Source: Xenophilus arseniciresistens (GTDB lineage Bacteria > Pseudomonadota > Gammaproteobacteria > Burkholderiales > Burkholderiaceae_C). Taken from it: a stretch of 64,000 bases of DNA. Below the pieces are notes generated by a model. That model worked only from the letters and a program-made list of their open reading frames with translations, was not told where the DNA came from and ran no database searches. The translations under genes were made by a program, and so were the position numbers. Location of the stretch: the NCBI RefSeq assembly GCF_028023875.1, contig NZ_JAQIPB010000012.1, positions 111,149 to 175,148 of the forward strand, given 5' to 3'. The stretch's first letter is position 1. The number at the start of each line of letters is the position of its first letter. Shown piece after piece: positions 18,168-26,600 of this stretch.

Positions 18168-19790
18168 TCACTCCACGTCTTTCAGCAGCCGGCGCAGCAC
18201 CTTGCCGGCACCGGTGGCGGGCAGGGCGTCGATGAAGCGCACATGCCTGGGGGTCTTGTAGGGCGCCATGTTCTCGCGCGACCAGGCGATCAGCGCATCG
18301 GCCGTCAGCTCGGCGCCGGGCTTCTTCACGATGAAGGCCTTCACCACCTCGCCCTTGTCGGCGTCGGGGTGGGCCAGCACGGCCGCCTGCGCCACGGCCG
18401 GGTGCTTGATCAGGATGGTCTCCACCTCTTCGGGGAACACGCTGTAGCCCGAGACCTTGATCATTTCCTTGAAGCGGCCCGTGAAGCAGAGGTAGCCCTC
18501 TTCATCGAACTTGCCCATGTCGCCCGTGTGCACCCAGCCGTCGCGCAAGGTGGCGGCCGTGGCTTCGGGCTTGTTCCAGTAGCCCTTGAAGGTGCCCTTG
18601 CTGCGCAGGATGATCTCGCCGAGCTGGCCCGCGGGCAGGTCGGCGCCGGTCTCGGGGTCGATGATGCGGATGGTCACGCCCGGCATCGGGATGCCCTGCG
18701 TGCCCCACTTGGCCTTGCCCGGCGGCGTGTAGGTGTCGCAGGTGTGCGTCTCCGACAGGCCGTACGCGGCTTCCTGCGACACGCTGTTGGGCGCGAACTG
18801 CCGCCACTGCTGCGCCAGGGGCTCGGTGAAGGCGATGCCGAAGCTGGTCACCGGGTTCATCTTGAGGCTGGACAGGTCGAAGCTGGCGATGTCCGGTTGC
18901 TGCATGCAGGCCACGTTCATGGGCGCGATGGAATACCACCAGCTGACCTTGTAGCGGGCGATGGCCTGCAGCACCGCATGCGGGTCGAAGCGGTGCAGCA
19001 GCACGCTGGTGGCGCCCGTGATGACGGGCACGTTCACGCCCATCAGCATGCCGGCGATGTGGTACAGCGGCGCGACGGACAGCAGCACGTCGGCGGGCTG
19101 CACGGCATTGCAGTCGGCGCACAGCTGGGTCTTGAAGAGCGCGTTGCCGTAGCTGAGCATGGCGCCCTTGGGCAGGCCCGTGGTGCCCGAGGTGTAGGTC
19201 ATCAGCGCCACGTCGTCGAGCGAGATGTCCACCGGTGCAGGCTTCGCATCGCTGCGCATCGCGGCCAGGAAGTCCTCGCAGCCCGCGGGCACGCTGCGCG
19301 CCTCTTCGCGCGCGGCGACCAGCTCGGCCGGCAGGTCCAGCGTGGCATCGCCCGTGGGCAGCAGGTCGGCGTAGTGGACGACGAACACATGCGCGAGCGA
19401 GCTTGCGGGGCGCACCTGCTCGACCACCGGCAGCAGCGGCGAGGCCGCGACGATCACGCGCGCCTTCAGGTCGTTCACCTGGTAGGCCAGCTCATGCTCC
19501 TTGTTCAGCGGCCCGCTCGGGCACACGATGGCGCCGATCTTCTGGATGCCATAGTGCGCCACGAGGTACTGCGGGCAGTTGTTGAGAAAGAGCACCACGG
19601 GCTCGCCCTTGCCCACGCCCAGGGCCTGCAGCCGCGCGCCGAAGGCATCGCTGGCGCGGTCGAGTTCGGCCCAGCTCAGCGTGCTGCCGTACCAGATGCA
19701 GGCCGGGTGGTCGGGGCGCTGGCGCGCGTTGTCGCGCAGGTAGTCGTGCAGCGGCTGCTGGGGCCGCTCGGGAAGCTGGGGCGTGTGCAT
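18168..19790 (-). CDS. AMP-forming acyl-CoA synthetase
   Basis: 540 residues from MHTPQLPERPQQPLHDY. It belongs to the ANL superfamily and joins a carboxylic acid to CoA through an acyl-adenylate. Core motifs are intact: MTYTSGTTGLPKGAM (P-loop), AYGLSETHTCDTYTP (A5), GWVHTGDMGKFDEEGY, RFKEMIKVSGYSVFPEEVE (hinge) and the C-terminal Lys in GAGKVLRRLL. It is the first gene of an operon with the fused acyl-CoA carboxylase, suggesting that an acid is activated and then carboxylated. A TetR gene is divergent. Chain length of the substrate is not evident. Confidence 0.9.
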   Translation of the reverse strand: MHTPQLPERPQQPLHDYLRDNARQRPDHPACIWYGSTLSWAELDRASDAFGARLQALGVGKGEPVVLFLNNCPQYLVAHYGIQKIGAIVCPSGPLNKEHELAYQVNDLKARVIVAASPLLPVVEQVRPASSLAHVFVVHYADLLPTGDATLDLPAELVAAREEARSVPAGCEDFLAAMRSDAKPAPVDISLDDVALMTYTSGTTGLPKGAMLSYGNALFKTQLCADCNAVQPADVLLSVAPLYHIAGMLMGVNVPVITGATSVLLHRFDPHAVLQAIARYKVSWWYSIAPMNVACMQQPDIASFDLSSLKMNPVTSFGIAFTEPLAQQWRQFAPNSVSQEAAYGLSETHTCDTYTPPGKAKWGTQGIPMPGVTIRIIDPETGADLPAGQLGEIILRSKGTFKGYWNKPEATAATLRDGWVHTGDMGKFDEEGYLCFTGRFKEMIKVSGYSVFPEEVETILIKHPAVAQAAVLAHPDADKGEVVKAFIVKKPGAELTADALIAWSRENMAPYKTPRHVRFIDALPATGAGKVLRRLLKDVE

Positions 19791-19881
19791 GGGTGTCTCT
19801 TGGGTGTCTGGTTCTGAGGGTTATCGATAGCTGCCGGCAGGCCGCTGGCGCTTGCCATGCAGCGATGGTGCTCCAACAATC

Positions 19882-19895
19882 CTACCGATGGGTAG
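19882..19895. promoter_or_regulatory. Candidate TetR operator
   Basis: CTACC (19882-19886) and GGTAG (19891-19895) form an inverted repeat around GATG. It resembles TACCGA/TCGGTA operators of TetR regulators. It lies between the divergent ligase and TetR genes and overlaps the likely TetR start codon. Confidence 0.5.
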
Positions 19896-20583
19896 AACTT
19901 TGGAGACAGCGCATAAACCCCCAGCGGCCAATGCGCACCGCCCTCAGGGCACGGGCCGCCAGAAGGCCAACACCGCCAGCACCGAGGCGCAGCGCGACCG
20001 CATCCTGGAGGTGGCGGCGCGCCTGTTCGCGGCGCAGGGCTACGCGATCACGACCATCGACCAGATGGCACGTGAGCTGGGCGTGACCAAGCCCTTCGTC
20101 TACTACTACTTTCGCGACAAGCAGGAGATCTTCGAGACCCTGTCATGGCGTCCTTCGGTGGACTGCTTCACCGCGCTGGACTTCGCCGACACCGACCCGC
20201 GGCGCGCGAGCGAGAAGGTCATCGACGGGCTGGGGCGGCTGATCCGCGCCACCATCTCGCATCACCCGGTGGCCTTCTTCCCCTACCGGGAGCCGCAGGT
20301 CTACCGGCCCGAGTACATCGCGGCCGTGAAGAAGCTGGCGCGCCACTTCTACGACAAGCTCTGCCCGCTGCTGGAGCAGGCGCGCCGCGATGGCGACCTG
20401 GACTTCAACGAGACCAAGATCACGGCGCTGGCCGCCTGCAGCCTGCCGGGCTTTCTCTACAGCTGGTACCAGCCCGACGGCAAGCTGTCGCCCGACGAAG
20501 TGGCCGCGGAGCTGACGCAGCTGGCGGCCCGCGTCATCGGGCTGCGCCAGGGCGCCAGGCAGGAGGGTGCCTCGGCCGCCTGA
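19888..20583 (+). CDS. TetR/AcrR-family transcriptional regulator
   Basis: 231 residues from the ATG at 19888; an in-frame ATG at 19852 would add 12, and neither has a clear ribosome site. The helix-turn-helix domain is at about residues 37-85 (RDRILEVAARLFAAQGYAITTIDQMARELGVTKP, with FVYYYFRDKQEIF after it; each is a standard TetR block). The C-terminal ligand domain contains ISHHPVAFFPYREPQVYRPEY and is not assignable to a subfamily. Divergence from the ligase-carboxylase operon suggests it represses that operon and itself, with an acyl-CoA as a natural effector guess. Confidence 0.88.
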   Translation: MGRTLETAHKPPAANAHRPQGTGRQKANTASTEAQRDRILEVAARLFAAQGYAITTIDQMARELGVTKPFVYYYFRDKQEIFETLSWRPSVDCFTALDFADTDPRRASEKVIDGLGRLIRATISHHPVAFFPYREPQVYRPEYIAAVKKLARHFYDKLCPLLEQARRDGDLDFNETKITALAACSLPGFLYSWYQPDGKLSPDEVAAELTQLAARVIGLRQGARQEGASAA

Positions 20584-20678
20584 GCCCTTCTGCTGCCTTT
20601 GCTTTCGTCCGGCGCGGCGCGCCTGCGCAGCCGCCGCCGGCCTGCTTTTTTCGAACCGTCAGACTCAAGGAACCCGAC

Positions 20679-21656
20679 ATGCAGAATCGACGCACCGCAC
20701 TGGCGATGCTGGCCGGCACCACGCTGGGCCTGGGCGCCGCCGCACGGGCGGCCACGTCCTATCCGTCCCGGCCCCTGCGCTGGGTGGTGCCCTATCCGGC
20801 CGGTGGCGGCTCCGACTTCATGGCGCGCGTGGTGGGCCAGCCGCTGTCGGTGCTCGCGGGGCAGGGCGTGGTGGTCGACAACAAGCCCGGCGGCAACGGC
20901 GCCATCGCGGTGGCCGACGTGCTGCGCGCCGCGCCGGACGGCCACACGATGATCAACGTCGACAACGGCACGCTGGTCTTCAACCCGGTGCTCTACCGCA
21001 AGCTGGGCTATGCGCCCGACAAGGACCTGCGGCTCGTGAGCCTGCTGGCGCGCGCGCCCATGATCCTGGTGGTCGGCCCCAACCATCCGGCCAGGGACGT
21101 GAAGGAGTTCCTGGCCCAGGCGCGCAGCCAGCCGGGCGCGCTGAACTTCGGTTCTGCCGGCGCGGGCACGCCGCAGCACATGGCCATGGAAATGCTCATG
21201 CACCAGGCCGGGCTGCGCATGACCCACATTCCCTACAAGGGCTCCGCGCCCGCCCTGGGCGACCTGGCGGGCGGCCAGATCCCGGCGCTGATGAGCGACT
21301 ACGCGGCCGCGGGCGGCTTCCTGCAATCGGGCAAGCTGCGCGCGCTTGCCATTGCCGACAGCAAGCGCCACCCGCGCCTGCCCGATGTGCCGACCTTCAC
21401 CGAGCTGGGCCTGCCGGGCGTGGAAGCGACGGCGTTGGTTGGCGTGGCCGTGCGCGCGAACACGCCAGATGCGGCGGTGGATGCGCTGCAGAAGTACATC
21501 GCCCAGGCGCTGGCCGACCCTTCGGTGCGCAGCCGCTACACCGACGTGGGGCTGGAACCCGTGGGCAACACGCCGCAGGCCTTCACCCAGCTCATTGCTG
21601 CCGAGAACGCACGCTGGCAGCCCCTGATCCGCAGCCTGGGCATCACGCTCGACTGA
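20679..21656 (+). CDS. Bug-family (TctC) periplasmic substrate-binding protein
   Basis: 325 residues from MQNRRTALAMLAG, with a signal peptide ending at ARAATSYPS. Typical Bug blocks follow: [55 protein letters not shown] and LPDVPTFTELG. The binding pocket of this family usually holds a carboxylate (citrate, glutamate, nicotinate and others). No TctA/TctB membrane partners are adjacent, so it is one of the many orphan Bug genes typical of Burkholderiales. It lies 95 bases after the TetR gene and could be read with it. Confidence 0.92.
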   Translation: MQNRRTALAMLAGTTLGLGAAARAATSYPSRPLRWVVPYPAGGGSDFMARVVGQPLSVLAGQGVVVDNKPGGNGAIAVADVLRAAPDGHTMINVDNGTLVFNPVLYRKLGYAPDKDLRLVSLLARAPMILVVGPNHPARDVKEFLAQARSQPGALNFGSAGAGTPQHMAMEMLMHQAGLRMTHIPYKGSAPALGDLAGGQIPALMSDYAAAGGFLQSGKLRALAIADSKRHPRLPDVPTFTELGLPGVEATALVGVAVRANTPDAAVDALQKYIAQALADPSVRSRYTDVGLEPVGNTPQAFTQLIAAENARWQPLIRSLGITLD

Positions 21657-21713
21657 GCGCGCGCCGCCCCCTTCCTTCACGCCCCTGAGGCACCTTCAAG
21701 AAGACTTTCAATC

Positions 21714-22961
21714 ATGCGTTCACTGATCTCGACCACCCTCCTGGCCAGCCTGTCCGTTCTGGGCGCCACGCAGGCCGTTGCACAGAACACCTACAAGGTC
21801 GCCTACATCGACATGCTGTCGGGCCCCTTTGCCAACGTGGGCGAGATCATGCTCACCCACGTGCAGTACGCGGTGGAGGACATCAACGCCAAGGGCGGCG
21901 TGCTGGGCGGCACCAAGATGCAGCTGCTGCAGTTCGACAGCAAGCTCTCGGCCCAGGAAAGCCAGAGCGCGCTGCAGGCGGCCATCGACCAGGGCGTGCA
22001 GGCCGTGATCACGGGCGGCTCGGGTTCGTCGGTGGTGGCGGCGCTGGTGCAGTCGGTCAACCGCTGGAATTCGCGCAACCCGGGCAAGGAGATCGTGATC
22101 ATGAATCACTCCTCCATCGACCCCGAGCTCACGGGCAAGAGCTGCAACTTCTGGCACTTCCAGACCGAGGCGAACACGGCCATGAAGATGAAGGCCATCG
22201 CCAACTACATCAAGAAGACGCCCGAGGTGAAGAAGGTCTTTTTGCTGAACCAGGACTACGCGCACGGCAAGCAGTGGGCCAGCTACGGCCGCCAGCTGGT
22301 GGGCCTGGCGCGGCCCGACATCCAGTTCGTGGGCGAGACGCTGCACCCCATGGGCCGCGTGAAGGACTTCGCGCCCTACATCGCCAACATCCGCCAATCG
22401 GGCGCCGATTCGGTGATCACCGGCAACTGGGGCCAGGACCTGGCCCTGATGCTCAAGGCCGCGGGCGATGCCGGCTACGACCTGCGCTACTTCAACCACA
22501 GCGCAGGCGGCGCCCCGGGGACGGTGACGGCCGTGTCGCAGGCCAAGATGGGCCGCGTGACCTGGGTGGCCGAATGGCACCCGGGCCAGGCCGGCGTGCC
22601 CAAGGCCGAGGCGCTGGCCAAAGCCTACAAGGCGCGCACGGGCAAGGACTTCCTGGCGCCGCGCATCGACATGACGCCGCGCATCCTGGCCGCGGCCATC
22701 AACAAGGCCGGCAGCCTCGAAAGCCTGAAGGTGGCGCGCGCGATGGAAAACCTGGAGTTCGACTCCGTGGTGGGCAAGGTGCGCATGCGCGCCGAAGACC
22801 ACCAGCTGCTGATCCCGCAGGTGGTCAACACCATCGCCAAGGTGGACGGCAAGACCGTGACCGTGGGCTGGGAAGGCACGGACTACGGCTTCCAGACCGA
22901 TGCGGCCTACAGCGGCAACGAGGTGGCGCAAGGGACGGAGTGCAAGATGCAGCGGCCTTGA
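21714..22961 (+). CDS. LivK-type ABC transporter substrate-binding protein
   Basis: 415 residues; signal peptide MRSLISTTLLASLSVLG ending at AVAQ. It is a type I periplasmic binding fold (VAYIDMLSGPFANVGEIM, VQYAVEDINAKGGVLGG, FLLNQDYAHGKQWASYG) of the branched-chain amino acid or aromatic/amide-binding group. No permease or ATPase genes are beside it, so its transporter is elsewhere or it acts as a receptor. The Bug gene lies 57 bases upstream on the same strand. Substrate unknown; the neighbouring acyl-CoA ligase and carboxylase hint at an organic acid, which is only inference. Confidence 0.9.
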   Translation: MRSLISTTLLASLSVLGATQAVAQNTYKVAYIDMLSGPFANVGEIMLTHVQYAVEDINAKGGVLGGTKMQLLQFDSKLSAQESQSALQAAIDQGVQAVITGGSGSSVVAALVQSVNRWNSRNPGKEIVIMNHSSIDPELTGKSCNFWHFQTEANTAMKMKAIANYIKKTPEVKKVFLLNQDYAHGKQWASYGRQLVGLARPDIQFVGETLHPMGRVKDFAPYIANIRQSGADSVITGNWGQDLALMLKAAGDAGYDLRYFNHSAGGAPGTVTAVSQAKMGRVTWVAEWHPGQAGVPKAEALAKAYKARTGKDFLAPRIDMTPRILAAAINKAGSLESLKVARAMENLEFDSVVGKVRMRAEDHQLLIPQVVNTIAKVDGKTVTVGWEGTDYGFQTDAAYSGNEVAQGTECKMQRP

Positions 22962-22980
22962 GCCGCCGGGAAGGCCCTAT

Positions 22981-22995
22981 CAGGGAATATCCCTG
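22981..22995. promoter_or_regulatory. Inverted repeat ahead of the P450 gene
   Basis: CAGGGA-ATA-TCCCTG is a perfect 6-bp inverted repeat. It sits 19 bases after the binding-protein stop and 58 bases before the P450 start. There is no T tract, so an operator is more likely than a terminator. Confidence 0.4.
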
Positions 22996-23053
22996 CCCGG
23001 GCCCTCCCCAGGCGCTCGGGATACTGGCCGCTCCCCATCCCGCGAGTCGCACC

Positions 23054-26000
23054 ATGGCCGGCAAGAATCCGTTGCACCCCATTCCCCACCCGGCGCGCAA
23101 GCCCATCGTGGGCAACCTGCTGTCCATCGGGTCCGACTCGCCGGTGCTGGACATGTGGAAGATCGCGCAGGACCTGGGCGGCATCTACTGGCTGGACATG
23201 CCGGGCATGCCGGTGGTCGTGATCTCGGACCACGAGTTGGTCAACGAGCTGGTGGACGAAAAGCGCTTCGACAAGAGCACCAACGGCGCGCTGCGCCGGC
23301 TGCGTGCGGCCTCGCACGGCCTGTTCACCTCCGACACGCACGAGCCCACCTGGAGCAAGCCGCACAACATCCTGCTGGCCAACTTCAGCCAGCGGGCCAT
23401 GCAGGCCTACCACCCGATGATGCTGGACATCGCCGAGCAACTGGTGACCAAGTGGGAGCGGCTGAACTTCGACGACGAGGTGGACGTCACGCGCGACATG
23501 ACCGCGCTCACGCTCGACACCATCGGCCTGTGCGGCTTCGGCTACCGCTTCAACTCCTTCTACCGCGAGAACTTTCATCCCTTCGTCGATGCGATGGTGC
23601 GCACGCTCGAGACGGTGCAGGACCGCCGCGGCCTGCCGCTGGAAGAGCTGATGATGAAGAAGCAGCTGGCCCAGCAGCGCAAGGACATCAGGTTCATGCA
23701 CACGATGGTGGAGGACATCATTCGTGAGCGACGCGCCAGCGGCGCCGACATCGCCACCAAGCCCGACCTGCTGAGCTACATGATCGCGGGGGTCGACAAG
23801 AAGAGCGGCGAGAAGCTCGACGACCGGATGATCCGCGACGAGTGCATCGAATTCCTCATCGCGGGGCACGAGACGACCAGCGGCCTGCTGTCCTTCGCCA
23901 TCTATTACCTGCTCAAGAACCCGGCCATCCTGGCCAAGGCGCAGGCCGAGGTGGACAGCGTGTTCGGCACCGACCTCTCGCAGCGGCCCACCTATGCGCA
24001 GGTCAACCGGCTGCAGTACATCCTGCAGATCCTGAAGGAAGCGCTGCGCATGTACCCCACGGCGCCGGCCGTGGCCAAGCGCGCGCTGGCCAACACGCAG
24101 ATCGGCGAGAACGGCAAGTACACGCTGCACAAGCGCAACATGATCATCCTGCATGCGCTGGCCATGCACCGCGACAAGCGCGTGTGGGGCGAGGATGCCG
24201 ACGAGTTCAACCCCGAGCATTTCTCGCGCGAGGCCGAGCGCGCGCTGCCGCCCAACGCCTACAAGCCCTTCGGCACCGGCCAGCGCGCCTGCATCGGCCG
24301 CCAGTTCGCGCTGCAGGAGGCCATGCTCACGCTGGCGATGGTGGTCCAGCGCTTCAGGCTGATCGACCACGCCAACTACCAGCTCAAGGTCAAGGAGGCC
24401 CTGACCATCAAGCCCGAGGGCTTCAGGATCAAGGTGGCGCCGCGCGATCCGGCCGCGATGCGCGCCGCGCAGCCTGTCACAGCCCGCGCCGCGGGCCCCG
24501 GCGCGGCCCAGGCCGAAGGCGCAGCCGGCGCCGCGCCTGCCGCGCCATCGGCTGCGCGGCACGGCACCTCGCTGCTGGTGCTGCACGGCTCCAACCTGGG
24601 CAGCGCCGAAGACCTGGCCCGCCAGCTGGCCGAGGCCGGCCAGCTGCGCGGCTACTCGGTGCAGATGGCGTCGCTCGACGACTATGCGCAGCGCCTGCCC
24701 GCGGCCGGCGCCGTGGCCATCGTCAGCGCTTCGTACAACGGCGCGCCGCCTGACAACGCCGTGGAGTTCTGGCGCTGGCTCGAAGATGCCAACGACGCAT
24801 TGAACGGCGTGAACTACAGCGTCTTCGGCTGCGGCAACACCGACTGGGCCTCCACCTACCAGGCCGTGCCGCGCCACATCGACGAACGGCTCTCTGACCT
24901 GGGTGCCGCGCGCGTGCACCCGCGCGGCGAAGGCGATGCGCGCGAGGACATGGACGGCGCCTTCCAGGCCTGGGCCGAAGGCCTGTGGCCGGCGCTGGCG
25001 CAGCACTTCCAGCTCAAGCTCGAGGCCAGCCAGCCCGAAGCCGCCGTGCCGCTGTACACCGTCGAGGAGGTGCCGCCGCCGCAGGCCGGCGGCCCGGTTG
25101 ATGCGCTGGGCGCGGTGCCGCTGCGCGTGGCCGTCAACCGCGAGCTGCAGCGCGGCGAAGGCGATGCCGCGCCCGAGCGCTCCACGCGCCACATCGAGCT
25201 GCTGCTGCCCGAAGGCGTTCACTACCGCGCCGGCGACCACCTGAGCATCGTGCCGCGCAACAGCGCCGCGGTGGTGGCGCGCGCCATGCAGCGCTTCGGC
25301 CTGGCGCGCGACGCGCATGTGCGCCTGGCCGCCGCGCCGGGGCGCAAGGCGCTGCTGCCGGTGGGCGAGGCGCAGTCGGTGGAGCGGCTGCTGTCGGACT
25401 ACGTGGAGCTGCAGGACGTGGCCACGCGGCGCCAGATCGGCGTGCTGGCCGCGCACACGCGCTGCCCCTTCACGCAGAAGTCGCTCGGCGCCTGGCTGGG
25501 CACTGATGAGGACGCGGCCGCGCGCTACAAGACCGAGGTGCTCGCAAAGCGCCAGTCGGTGCTCGACCTGCTGGAGGCCTTCCCGGCCGTGGAGCTGCCC
25601 TTCGCCCTGTACCTGGAGATGCTCTCGCCGCTGTCGCCGCGCTACTACTCCATCTCGTCTTCGCCGGCCGTGGAGGCAGGCCGCGCCAGCGTGACGGTGG
25701 GCGTGGTCAAGGGGCCGGCGCGGTCGGGCCGCGGCGGCGAGTTCGAAGGCGTGTGCTCGAACTTCCTCGCGCGCGCGCAGGCCGGCGACACGGTGCATGG
25801 CTTCGTGCGCGCCACCACCGCCGAAGGCTTCGGCCTGCCCGAAGACCCGGCCACGCCGCTGATCATGATCGGCCCCGGCACGGGCCTTGCACCCTTCCGC
25901 GGTTTTCTGCAGGAGCGCGCCGCGCGCCAGGCGCAGGGGCTGGCCCAGGGCAAGGCGCTGCTCTTCTTCGGCTGCCGCCATCCGGCGCAGGACTTCCTCT

Positions 26001-26314
26001 ACGAAGACGAACTCAAGGCCTGGGCGCAGGCCGGCCTGGTGACGCTGCACACCGCCTTCTCGCGCCCGGGCGGCGGCAGCGGGCCCCAGAAAACCTATGT
26101 GCAGGACCGCCTGCGCGAACAGGCCGATGCCGTGTGGCAGCTGCTGCAGCAGGGCGCGCACATCTACGTCTGCGGGGACGGCTCGCGCATGGAGCCCGAC
26201 GTGCGCCGCACGCTGGCGGACATCGCCCGCACGCATGGCGAAGACGCCCAGGCGTGGATGGCGAAGATGATCGACGACCAGCGCTACGTGCTGGACGTGT
26301 GGGCGGGAAATTAG
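23054..26314 (+). CDS. Self-sufficient cytochrome P450 fused to NADPH-P450 reductase (CYP102/BM3-like)
   Basis: 1086 residues from MAGKNPLHPIPHPARKP. The P450 domain (about 1-475) has the oxygen-activating AGHETT at 270-275 and the haem loop FGTGQRACIGRQ with ligand Cys413. A flavodoxin domain (about 505-645) opens LLVLHGSNLGSAEDLA. The FAD/NADPH reductase part (about 690-1086) has RYYSISSSP, GPGTGLAPFRGFLQERAA and a C-terminal DVWAGN. The order and the GLFTS and SFAIYYLL blocks match Bacillus BM3, a soluble fatty-acid hydroxylase. At the places of BM3 Arg47 and Tyr51, which hold the fatty-acid carboxylate, this protein has Met and Val. The TAG stop lies within the terminus of an inverted-repeat element. 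Confidence 0.95.
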   Translation: MAGKNPLHPIPHPARKPIVGNLLSIGSDSPVLDMWKIAQDLGGIYWLDMPGMPVVVISDHELVNELVDEKRFDKSTNGALRRLRAASHGLFTSDTHEPTWSKPHNILLANFSQRAMQAYHPMMLDIAEQLVTKWERLNFDDEVDVTRDMTALTLDTIGLCGFGYRFNSFYRENFHPFVDAMVRTLETVQDRRGLPLEELMMKKQLAQQRKDIRFMHTMVEDIIRERRASGADIATKPDLLSYMIAGVDKKSGEKLDDRMIRDECIEFLIAGHETTSGLLSFAIYYLLKNPAILAKAQAEVDSVFGTDLSQRPTYAQVNRLQYILQILKEALRMYPTAPAVAKRALANTQIGENGKYTLHKRNMIILHALAMHRDKRVWGEDADEFNPEHFSREAERALPPNAYKPFGTGQRACIGRQFALQEAMLTLAMVVQRFRLIDHANYQLKVKEALTIKPEGFRIKVAPRDPAAMRAAQPVTARAAGPGAAQAEGAAGAAPAAPSAARHGTSLLVLHGSNLGSAEDLARQLAEAGQLRGYSVQMASLDDYAQRLPAAGAVAIVSASYNGAPPDNAVEFWRWLEDANDALNGVNYSVFGCGNTDWASTYQAVPRHIDERLSDLGAARVHPRGEGDAREDMDGAFQAWAEGLWPALAQHFQLKLEASQPEAAVPLYTVEEVPPPQAGGPVDALGAVPLRVAVNRELQRGEGDAAPERSTRHIELLLPEGVHYRAGDHLSIVPRNSAAVVARAMQRFGLARDAHVRLAAAPGRKALLPVGEAQSVERLLSDYVELQDVATRRQIGVLAAHTRCPFTQKSLGAWLGTDEDAAARYKTEVLAKRQSVLDLLEAFPAVELPFALYLEMLSPLSPRYYSISSSPAVEAGRASVTVGVVKGPARSGRGGEFEGVCSNFLARAQAGDTVHGFVRATTAEGFGLPEDPATPLIMIGPGTGLAPFRGFLQERAARQAQGLAQGKALLFFGCRHPAQDFLYEDELKAWAQAGLVTLHTAFSRPGGGSGPQKTYVQDRLREQADAVWQLLQQGAHIYVCGDGSRMEPDVRRTLADIARTHGEDAQAWMAKMIDDQRYVLDVWAGN

Positions 26315-26581
26315 GGCCTGTTAACGCTATTTCAGGGGATCGCGTTGTGCCGGGAAGGGGCTGGATGCAAGGCGCCCGCGCGCTAGCCAAGGCTGGTGCC
26401 TTGCAAGCGTGGGCAACGCCGCAGACGGCCCCTTCCCGGCGCAACCCGAAGGGAAACTCATCGCAGCCCGCCCCTCGGCGTTGCGCTCCTTGTGCGTGCC
26501 CATGCACGCACGGCGTCGCGCGCCTTGATGGGCGGGCTGGGATGAGCTTCGCGACCCCTGAAATAGTGTTAGCAGGCCCTA
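26312..26581. mobile_element. 270-bp MITE-like element with 32-bp terminal inverted repeats
   Basis: The ends 26312-26344 and 26550-26581 are inverted repeats, 30 of 32 positions identical with one gap, both starting TAGGGCCTG. Inside are two large hairpins. Hairpin A is an 18-bp stem (26344-26361 with 26428-26445) with a nested 11-bp stem (26366-26376 with 26395-26405). Hairpin B is a 24-position stem with three mismatches (26453-26476 with 26527-26550) with GTGCGTGC/GCACGCAC at its tip. Paired termini plus A and B make a nearly gap-free three-way junction. No coding frame is credible. TA at both ends could be a target duplication. A non-autonomous transposon or repeated structured element is the best guess. 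Confidence 0.7.
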
Positions 26582-26600
26582 GAAAAAGACTGTGTGCGCC

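Noticed and set aside
14818..18261. A 1147-codon plus-strand open frame opposite the carboxylase
   Set aside because: It is His/Arg/Ala/Gly-rich with no domain, mirrors the codon pattern of the real antisense gene and has no ribosome site. High-GC genes leave long open shadow frames.
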